This document shows positions 8,563 through 15,240 of a stretch of 57,496 nt of DNA, one piece after another. The DNA is taken from positions 1 through 57,496 of the forward strand of contig CBINFS010000024.1 of the NCBI GenBank assembly GCA_966250015.1, given 5' to 3'. The DNA is from CBINFS01 sp966250015 (GTDB lineage Bacteria > Bacteroidota > Rhodothermia > Rhodothermales > DASSAV01). Position 1 is the first letter of the stretch; each line of letters opens with the position of its first letter. The notes below the pieces were generated by a model. That model was given only the letters and a program-made list of their open reading frames with translations. It was not told the origin of the DNA and made no database searches. The position numbers and the translations under genes were made by a program.

Positions 8563-9720
8563 TCACTCCTGATCCTGCAGAACAGAAGTTTTACGATGTG
8601 TCCTGGGCTCTAGTGAAGTGTTAACGGCAGTGCGTTTGAGCACGATGAGCGAGAGGTCGTCGCTCGGGCGGGCATCTCCAATGAACGCGTCCACCGCAGC
8701 AAGCAGCCGCTCGCCCACCTCTTCAGCAGAGTAGTCGCGGGCGTTTTTCAGAAGGGCCGCCAGTCGCGTACGTTCGAAGAAGACACCCTGCTCGTTGCGC
8801 GCCTCGGTGAGACCGTCCGAGTACACCAGCAGCACGTCGCCCACTTCGAGTGTCGTCCGCTGTTCTTTGTACGTGGCGAGTGGTGTCAGACCAAGGGCGG
8901 GCGCCCCTTTGGCAAGCTCCCGTATGCCTTCCTTCCGTAATATAACTGGCGGGAAATGGCCTGCGTTGAGAATGCGCACCCCCGACCCCTCCGCCTCGAT
9001 CTCGAGGTACAGCATCGAGACGAACCGGTCTGGCAGACCGTCTCGACAGAAAATCCGGTTCAGCTCGCAGCCAAGATCGGAGAGGGAGTCGTAGTTCGGC
9101 GCGATGGCACGTAGCGTCGCCTGGAGCTTCGCCATGTAAAGGGCTGCGGGAAGGCCTTTCCCGGCAACGTCACCGAGCACTACCCCGAGGGAGTTCTCCC
9201 TGACCGGAATGTAATCGACGAGGTCGCCGCCCACGTCATTGGCCGGGCGCGTGTAGACCCACGCGTCCCACCCACGAAACTTCGGGTTGTCTTTGGGCAT
9301 CAGGGCAAACTGCACGGCCCGTCCCGCCTGGAGCTCGTCTTGCGCCAGCAGCTTGTCCTTGAGCTCGAGGAGCAGGATGAACGCCAGCATGGCAAACCCG
9401 ACGATCAGGGCGCCAATGTTGATCTGGTTGAACGCCCCTTCGAGAAAGAAAATGACACTCGCGACGAGCAGGATCCTCCGGACCGGTGAGAGCTTGAGGA
9501 AGCTGTTTTTCAGCAGCCAGGCGATCATGTAGAACCAGCGGCTGGTCTTGCCCATCCCCGCAAGCTCTTCACGCGCCTTGTCGTCCAGGTAGAAATGGTA
9601 GACGTCCTCCAGGTCGCGCCTGAATGCCCGCGGCAGGTCTCCCATGTCGATACTGGAAAAACGAGTCGAATCACACGATGAAGTTTCTCTTTGATCCGTG
9701 TGGGGAGTCTTTTCTGTCAT
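8563..9720 (-). CDS. SpoIIE-type (PP2C) serine phosphatase with membrane helices
   Basis: About 385 residues. The N-terminal cytoplasmic part precedes two or three hydrophobic segments (VRRILLVASVIFFLEGAF and IGALIVGFAMLAFILLLEL). A SpoIIE/RsbU catalytic domain follows, with WVYTRPANDVGGDLVDYI, GVVLGDVAGKGLPAALYMA, LNAGHFPPVIL, VYSDGLTEARN and SDDLSLIVLKR holding the metal-binding aspartates. Such phosphatases usually dephosphorylate anti-sigma-factor antagonists. No partner kinase or antagonist lies nearby. Start is uncertain: ATG at 9720 is preferred; a GTG at 9759 would add 13 residues, and neither has a clear ribosome binding site. Confidence 0.85.
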   Translation of the reverse strand: MTEKTPHTDQRETSSCDSTRFSSIDMGDLPRAFRRDLEDVYHFYLDDKAREELAGMGKTSRWFYMIAWLLKNSFLKLSPVRRILLVASVIFFLEGAFNQINIGALIVGFAMLAFILLLELKDKLLAQDELQAGRAVQFALMPKDNPKFRGWDAWVYTRPANDVGGDLVDYIPVRENSLGVVLGDVAGKGLPAALYMAKLQATLRAIAPNYDSLSDLGCELNRIFCRDGLPDRFVSMLYLEIEAEGSGVRILNAGHFPPVILRKEGIRELAKGAPALGLTPLATYKEQRTTLEVGDVLLVYSDGLTEARNEQGVFFERTRLAALLKNARDYSAEEVGERLLAAVDAFIGDARPSDDLSLIVLKRTAVNTSLEPRTHRKTSVLQDQE

Positions 9721-10815
9721 AACGGCGGCATTCGGACAAACCCATAGCGTCACGATCACCTATACTACGAACAAAATCCTGAAAAGATGACCTCCCGGAC
9801 TATTTAGCCGTTCTTGGTTGGACGCGGAGCGGCGAAGAGTTCATTTGGGACGGGTGTTGTGCGGGCCCTCACTCCTTTTTATGAGGGCTGCATTTCATAA
9901 AGATCCCTCTCCTGCTTCGCAGGAGAGGGATGACACCATGGGTCGGTGGCAGTAGAGGTAAACCCGGTCGGTTGCCTGTACCTCTCAAAATGTCATCCTG
10001 ACGAGCCTTGCGAGGAAGGATCTTCACGAAGTGCGGCCTTTCTGGTTTTCTAAAACAGGTGAGAAAGGCACCACATACTGCTCCCCTGAACAGGGGAGCA
10101 GTCGCGGAGCGACTGAGGGGTAGATCCTTTTATTTCCTGCTCTTTTGCGGGGTCAAAAGAGAAGCAGAAAACCCCTTTGAAATCGAAACACACGGATCCA
10201 TCTCTCCCCATGATACCCACAGCCCGTACCGAACGGCGCTGATTGATAGGTGCTGGTACAGAAAGGTCATGCCGTAAGCGCCGTTCGCTAAACGCGCGAT
10301 GGATCCCCCACGCACGACCCGGCGATTTCAGAATTGGTGCCCATTAAAGCCGAGTGGCAAGCCGGTCCAATGGCTGCGTTTGTCCTTCTGCCGTACACCT
10401 TAACCCTCCTTCATTCCGGCCCCCGAGCCGACTAGAGCTTCGCGACTGACGAAGTAAATCCAGGCAAGGGTTATTCAAGGCAGAAAGGTGGAGATCGGCT
10501 GTATGTTTTCCCGGATCTCCGCCTTCGCGGAGATGACGTTTTGGTTAGGGTCGCTGGTTATTCTGAACCTCCCGCCTTCGGTCTACATCGGTTCAAAACA
10601 TCTTCCGCGTTCATCTGCGTAAGATATCCTTCACATCTTCGCGTGAGCAGTTTGTTACCAATCGTGAGCCCTTTGAGCGGAAACATGTTCTAAATACGTG
10701 CCTTCAATGCGCCGGAAACGCAAAGAGGCGCCGTCGGAAGGTTCGGGCGGACTTTTTGGGCGACGGCGTATTTTTGGCAAAAGTGGAAACCACCAGCACA
10801 GGGGAAAGAAGCGGT
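9721..10815. repeat. Long intergenic repeat island
   Basis: About 1.1 kb without a credible gene. It holds: an AAGATCCC...GGGATGACA hairpin at 9893-9935; a GTCATCCTGACGAGCC...GAGGAAGGATC element at about 9988-10040; an inverted copy of the window-start block at about 10082-10162; an 11-bp perfect inverted repeat (CGAACGGCGCT at 10230-10240 with its complement at 10277-10287); a CATTCCGGCCCCCGAGCCGA...GAAGTAAATCC element at about 10411-10470; the GGATCTCCGCC palindrome at 10511-10540; and a TCCCGCCTTCGG...CATCTGCG block at about 10568-10620. Confidence 0.75.
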
Positions 10816-11157
10816 ATGATCGACGGGAGCTATCTGATTCGGTTGGCCAACAAGCTTCGTACGACGCCTTCGAGAAGGAATGCCAGAACGGAAGCGGATA
10901 GGTTGCTTGCCCGTCGCATCTGCCGTATGGTCGATCCCGGTCTGGAGCAGGCAGGCATAACCGGCCTACAATTTTACGTGCGCGACGGCTCCGTGACGGT
11001 TTTTGGCCCTGTTACAGATGAATCCAGGCGCGACCACGTTGTGGCGCTGCTCAGAAAGGTGCCGGGCATCCACGCGGTCATTTCCCAGATGCAGCTGATC
11101 GATCCCGAGGTGCTGCAACCGATCAGTCAGCGTCGCAGGTTCTCGTCTCAAGCCTGA
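10816..11157 (+). CDS. BON domain protein
   Basis: 113-residue protein whose C-terminal half is a BON-like domain: an alpha helix (RLLARRICRMVDPGLEQAGI), a strand pair LQFYVRDGSVTVFGPVTDE, then a helix and strand HVVALLRKVPGIHAVISQMQLI. BON domains bind phospholipid or polysaccharide and occur in osmotically induced and envelope proteins. No signal peptide is seen with this start. The ATG at 10816 is chosen because of the purine-rich GGGGAAAGAAG just upstream; in-frame codons continue upstream to an ATG at 10756. The 3' end overlaps the convergent acetyltransferase gene by 10 bp. Confidence 0.68.
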   Translation: MIDGSYLIRLANKLRTTPSRRNARTEADRLLARRICRMVDPGLEQAGITGLQFYVRDGSVTVFGPVTDESRRDHVVALLRKVPGIHAVISQMQLIDPEVLQPISQRRRFSSQA

Positions 11158-11606
11158 ATGGACCACGCGTTGGGGACGCGCGTGAAGCCGAGGTGCTCGT
11201 AGAAGCTCGCTGACATTTCTGAATCGCGCAGGACGAGCTCCGTCCCTTTTACCCGTTTGAGCATTTCCTTCACGAGCCGCGTGCCGATGCCGAGACCCTG
11301 CACGTCGGGCTCGACGGCGAGGTCGCACAGGTAGCTCCAGAGCACGCCATCCGAGATCACCCTCGCGACCCCCACCAGGTGCCCGCGATGCCAGGCCGAA
11401 AGGACAATCGTCGAAGCCTCATACATCTTCCAAACACGGTCGAGATCTCCAACGGGCCGGCGAAGCGGCGCACGGCGGTAAAGTGTGGCGATCCGCGCTG
11501 GCGTGAGCCCCTCGAGCCCCTCACGAATTTCGAGGTCATCGATTTGCTTTCCACCTTCGTCGTGTCCGTTATTAGGGTCCTGATCGGCGTAGCGGCCTAT
11601 GGGCAT
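11148..11606 (-). CDS. GNAT family N-acetyltransferase
   Basis: 152-residue acetyl-CoA-dependent acetyltransferase. The GNAT core is visible as strand LVGVARVISDG, YLCDLAVEPDVQGLGIGTRLVKEML (with the R/Q-x-x-G-x-G/A acetyl-CoA loop as QGLGIG), then FYEHLGFTRVPNAW. The N-terminal lead DLEIREGLEGLTPARIATLY is typical of small GNATs acting on amino groups of metabolites or peptides; substrate unknown. Start at 11606 is supported by AGGAGA 6 nt upstream, against an in-frame ATG at 11639 that has none. Confidence 0.86.
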   Translation of the reverse strand: MPIGRYADQDPNNGHDEGGKQIDDLEIREGLEGLTPARIATLYRRAPLRRPVGDLDRVWKMYEASTIVLSAWHRGHLVGVARVISDGVLWSYLCDLAVEPDVQGLGIGTRLVKEMLKRVKGTELVLRDSEMSASFYEHLGFTRVPNAWSIQA

Positions 11607-11612
11607 GTGGGG

Positions 11613-11618
11613 TCTCCT
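11613..11618 (-). promoter_or_regulatory. Ribosome binding site of the GNAT gene
   Basis: AGGAGA on the minus strand, 6 nt before the ATG at 11606. It selects this start over the ATG at 11639. Confidence 0.65.
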
Positions 11619-11695
11619 GAGCCTGGTGATGTTATTCATGGGGGAAAAGCGGTCCGATTACGCGGTCGTCAACTGCCTACCATTCTACAATCTTT

Positions 11696-13129
11696 GTGCG
11701 GAACGGGTTGTTACATTCCGGAGAAGTAACGGTTTCGATCCCGTGCGGGCTCGATGTGACGCCTTCTATGATCCCTAAGGCCCGGTATGCGCTCCGGATG
11801 TTGCTCCTGCCGTTGGGTCTGGAGCCCGAGTGGGCGCCACCGGAGGCTGTTGTCCGCGAAGGGGGACTCTACTACGGACCTACGCCGGCCGATTTCTCAA
11901 GCGCGACGGTTCCACTTGCCATCTCTCCCGAAGCGGCAAATTGCTTTGAAAAACAACTTCCTGTCGACCCAAAGTCGGTAACCTGGCTCGAGGGCGTCGA
12001 CGAGCGTGTGCCCGTCATTTTCAGATCCGAAGACGGCCAGCCTGACCTCGTTGCATCCACCTTTTTCTGGCTCTCCGGCTGGCAGGAGCTGACGACCCGC
12101 CCCCGCGACACTATTGGCCGCTTCGGATACAAACACTCCCTTCAAGCCGTCACCGGAACAGTCACGGTCCCAGCAGTTGACTATTACCGGGAGGCCATTG
12201 CCCGGATGCTGGCGGAGCGGGGCTACACCATTAGCCACCGCACCTGGGGAGGCCATTCGTGGGCGCTCTGCCCGACGCACGACGTCGACTACCTCAAGAA
12301 GTGGCGGCCGGGTATGGTCTACCGGGAAGTCGTCCACTACGCACTCATGAACCATAGAAAAGTAGACGTGCCGGATCGGCTCCGGCGCCTCGGGCAGTTC
12401 GTAGCCGACTGGATGCATCCGGGCGATGTCTACCGCAAGGCGCTAGATCGGATACAGGCTGAGGAAGAGGCGCGGGGCGTCGGTGGCACGTTTTTCTTCA
12501 AAGCTGGGGCGCACGGGCCGCACGACGTCGCATATCGCCTCGACACCACGTACGTACAGTCGAGATTTGCAAGCCTCACGAAGGCCGGCTTCGAGATCGG
12601 CCTACACCCGAGTTTCCACGGTCACACCCACACCGGCTACCTGACAGAAGAGCGCGACCGGCTGCAAAAGGCTGTAGGGCAACCCATAGTGTCCGTCCGG
12701 CAACATTATCTCCGTTACGATCCGTGGATCACGCCGATTCTGCACGAGGAGACCGGCTTTTCGATCGATTCGACCCTCGGATTCGCCGAACACGAGGGCT
12801 TCCGCCACGGCACCTGCCTGCCGTTCCGACTCTACGACACGGTGGACGACCGCGAGCTTTCCGTCTGGGAAATGCCGCTGGCGATCATGGAATCCGCCCT
12901 TTTTAACCGCCGCGGCCTGGACCTCGAGGGCTCGATCGACGCGACGCAACAAATCCTCGCCACGTGCCGGCGCTTCGGAGGCGTCTGCGTCGCCCTCTGG
13001 CACAACACGCTCTGGGACGAGCTCGACTACCCCAACTGGGGCGCCCACTTCCTCCACACCCTCGACTCTTCCCTCAACGATGGCGCGCTCGTCACGTCAC
13101 TTCGCGATGCACTCAAGGAATGGCAGTAA
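11696..13129 (+). CDS. Polysaccharide deacetylase-like protein with DUF7033-type N-terminal domain
   Basis: Up to 477 residues. The N-terminal part (RYALRMLLLPLGLEPEW, LASTFFWLSGWQEL, RFGYKHSLQ) resembles the DUF7033 domain, which precedes NodB-like deacetylase domains. The catalytic half carries the metal-binding signature CPTHDVDYL and the later GLHPSFHGH motif, ending in an ALWHNTLWDE segment. Such proteins are likely to remove acetyl groups from surface polysaccharide. No signal peptide is apparent, so action in the cytoplasm or on lipid-linked precursors is possible. The GTG at 11696 is only one of several possible starts (others at 11756 and 11768); a GGAG near 11717 lies close to codon GTA, so the true start is unsettled. 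Confidence 0.8.
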   Translation: MRNGLLHSGEVTVSIPCGLDVTPSMIPKARYALRMLLLPLGLEPEWAPPEAVVREGGLYYGPTPADFSSATVPLAISPEAANCFEKQLPVDPKSVTWLEGVDERVPVIFRSEDGQPDLVASTFFWLSGWQELTTRPRDTIGRFGYKHSLQAVTGTVTVPAVDYYREAIARMLAERGYTISHRTWGGHSWALCPTHDVDYLKKWRPGMVYREVVHYALMNHRKVDVPDRLRRLGQFVADWMHPGDVYRKALDRIQAEEEARGVGGTFFFKAGAHGPHDVAYRLDTTYVQSRFASLTKAGFEIGLHPSFHGHTHTGYLTEERDRLQKAVGQPIVSVRQHYLRYDPWITPILHEETGFSIDSTLGFAEHEGFRHGTCLPFRLYDTVDDRELSVWEMPLAIMESALFNRRGLDLEGSIDATQQILATCRRFGGVCVALWHNTLWDELDYPNWGAHFLHTLDSSLNDGALVTSLRDALKEWQ

Positions 13130-13632
13130 GTGGATCGCAGGATTTATTCTCACGCGAAGACGCGAAGAAGGGAAAAGATAATTCCGCGGATAGTCGCCAA
13201 TTAGCGCAGATAATCTTTGGGTAGGATTGGACCGAAGACGGGACGACTAATACTGCTTAATAGCGTAAAGAACGGTCATTCCGACCTCCGAGCCGACAAG
13301 AGCGAAGCGACTGACGAAGTAAATCCATGCAAGGGTACTGGTTAGCAAAGCGATGTTGCAATCCGCACGCTTGCCTGGATCTCCGCCTTCGCGGTGATGA
13401 CGTGATGTGTAAGGTTTTAGTTTTTGAATACGCTCTACCCTTAGTTGGTAGACTTTTCCCCTCTCAAATGCACGTCTTCGCCCATCTGCGGACAGTCGTT
13501 TTCTAGAACTCCATGAAGAATAGGTTAAGGGTATCATTATGCGCCAGAAGCGGGTTTTGCGATATTGGCCCAAAATTAAGTTCGGTTTGCCGCTGTGAAT
13601 TATTACCGTACGATAACAGTTGCATACACTAT
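13130..13632. repeat. Intergenic region with dispersed repeats
   Basis: No gene seen before the receiver. Elements: a CATTCCGACCTCCGAGCCGA...GAAGTAAATCC repeat at about 13273-13335, closely matching 10411-10470; a variant of the GGATCTCCGCC palindrome at 13375-13403 (one arm base changed, GCGGTGATG); and a degenerate CCCATCTGCGGACAG end at about 13480. The promoter of the receiver gene presumably lies in the AT-richer stretch 13530-13630. Confidence 0.7.
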
Positions 13633-14010
13633 ATGCCCACAAGAGTACTCGTGATAGAGGATCACGCGCTGGTCCGAGAAGTAATGGTTGAAATGTTGAC
13701 GATGCACGGCTTCGAGGTATTCAGCGCGCCTGACGGTTCGTCGGGCATCGAGCTCGCATTCAAGCACCTGCCCGACGTCGTCGTCAGTGATTATTATATG
13801 CCGGGTTCGACCGGCCTGGACGTGTTGCAGGTACTCCGGCAAGACGTGCGCACCAGCCACATTCCCTTCGCGCTCATGTCGATGGACAACAGTAACGGCT
13901 TGCGGAGGCGTTGTGAGGAGGCCGGCGCGGACGCATTTCTTCCCAAAGGATTCAGCGATGCCGAGCTGGTCGTCCTGTTGAATAATCTGGTGCAGGAGCG
14001 GGTCGCCTGA
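13633..14010 (+). CDS. Stand-alone response regulator receiver domain
   Basis: 125-residue CheY-like receiver with no output domain. Acidic residues IEDH near the N-terminus, the phospho-acceptor in VVVSDYYMPGSTG, the conserved S/T in FALMSMD and the lysine in DAFLPKGFSD are all present. The ATG at 13633 begins directly with MPTRVLVIED, as expected for the family. No kinase is adjacent. The gene lies 44 bp before the LigD-type polymerase, so the two may be co-transcribed, though a functional link is not established. Single receivers act by protein-protein contact or in phosphorelays. Confidence 0.88.
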   Translation: MPTRVLVIEDHALVREVMVEMLTMHGFEVFSAPDGSSGIELAFKHLPDVVVSDYYMPGSTGLDVLQVLRQDVRTSHIPFALMSMDNSNGLRRRCEEAGADAFLPKGFSDAELVVLLNNLVQERVA

Positions 14011-14054
14011 GCGCCTTTTGGAGTACGGACAGGCCCGATCACGAGGAGGGGGAC

Positions 14055-14951
14055 ATGGGGAAGATCGACGTGGACGGCCAGTCCGTCGAAATCTCGGGAG
14101 AGGACAAGGTCTACTTCCCGGACGACGGAATCACAAAAGGTGAGCTGATCGACTATTACCGGCGTGTCGCCAGCTTCATGCTGCCCCACCTGAAAGGACG
14201 GCCGCTCACGCTGTTCCGCTATCCGGACGGGATCGCGACCAAAGGGTTCGTCCAGAAACGCGCCCCGGATTACTTCCCCGACTGGATCGACCGGGTCACG
14301 GTCGAGATGGAAGGCGACACCATCACCCATCCGGTCTGCAACAACGCCGCGACCCTCGTCTATCTGGCCAATCAGGGGTGCATCACCCCGCACGTCTGGA
14401 CGAGCCGGGCCGACGAGCCTACCCTCCCCGACCGAATGGTTTTCGACCTCGACCCATCCGGAGACGACTTCGAGCAGGCGCGCCAGGCAGCATTCCGTGT
14501 ACGGGAGCTCCTCGACCAGCTTGAATTGCCCTCTTATCTGATGACGACCGGGTCGAAGGGGTTGCACGTCGTGGTGCCGCTGGCACGAAAGGAAGCGTTC
14601 GATCCGGTACGCGAGTTCGCACGCTCGGTGGCCGAACGATTAGCGACGCACCACCCCGACGAGCTAACCATTGAACCCCGCATCGAGGCGCGAAAAGGCC
14701 GGTTGTACCTCGACGTCCTTCGCAACACCTACGCCCACACGTCGGTGCCGCCGTATGCCGTCCGTGCCCGCCCCGGCGCTCCCGTCGCCGTCCCGATCCC
14801 GTGGGATGAGCTCGACGACCCCGACCTCACCTCCACTCGCTACACCCTACGCACCCTCGCCCTCCCCCGCACCCCGGACCCCTGGTCCGACCTCACCGAC
14901 AACGCCGTTACGCTTAACGACGCCCGCAAACGACTGAAGGAGATGATGTGA
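14055..14951 (+). CDS. LigD-type DNA polymerase/primase domain protein
   Basis: 298-residue member of the LigD polymerase (archaeo-eukaryotic primase-like) family, which fills gaps during non-homologous end joining. Hallmarks: KVYFPDDGITKGELIDYY, the metal-binding FDLDPSGDDFEQ, TTGSKGLHVVVPL, and LDVLRNTYAHTSVPPYAVRARPG. It covers the polymerase module alone; no ligase or phosphoesterase domain is attached and no Ku gene lies in the window. A strong AGGAGG (14044-14049) sits 5 nt before the ATG, so this start is firm. It could act with Ku and ligase encoded elsewhere, or as a stand-alone gap-filling polymerase. Confidence 0.9.
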   Translation: MGKIDVDGQSVEISGEDKVYFPDDGITKGELIDYYRRVASFMLPHLKGRPLTLFRYPDGIATKGFVQKRAPDYFPDWIDRVTVEMEGDTITHPVCNNAATLVYLANQGCITPHVWTSRADEPTLPDRMVFDLDPSGDDFEQARQAAFRVRELLDQLELPSYLMTTGSKGLHVVVPLARKEAFDPVREFARSVAERLATHHPDELTIEPRIEARKGRLYLDVLRNTYAHTSVPPYAVRARPGAPVAVPIPWDELDDPDLTSTRYTLRTLALPRTPDPWSDLTDNAVTLNDARKRLKEMM

Positions 14952-15240
14952 GGTTTTATTAGTACTATACTTTTTTTGTGGGCTAAACCGAAGGGGTGAG
15001 GTCTAGTATAAAGACACTGCTTAACAATACGTCATCTCCGCGAAGGCGGAGATCCAGGAACCAAATGTCCTTCCCCTTCCCTTCTGCTTTGCGGAACCCT
15101 CACATAGATCCCGGCTCGACGGCCGGGATGACGTGATTTTGGAATATTCAGTAGGTATTCACATCCCGCTTTCGGCCTGCTCTCATTCAAACAATCATCC
15201 GCGGTTATCTGCGTCCATCATGGGATCCAGAGATTGCTTT
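14952..15240. repeat. Intergenic region with composite repeat
   Basis: No gene seen. The GGATCTCCGCC palindrome lies inverted at 15029-15057. An AGATCCCGG...CCGGGATGACG hairpin follows at about 15099-15135, then a GGAATATTCAGTAGGTATTC linker, a CATCCCGCTTTCGGCCT block and a TTCAAACAATC...ATCTGCGTCCATC end (to about 15220). This is the same order as at 8412 and 40157. Confidence 0.7.
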
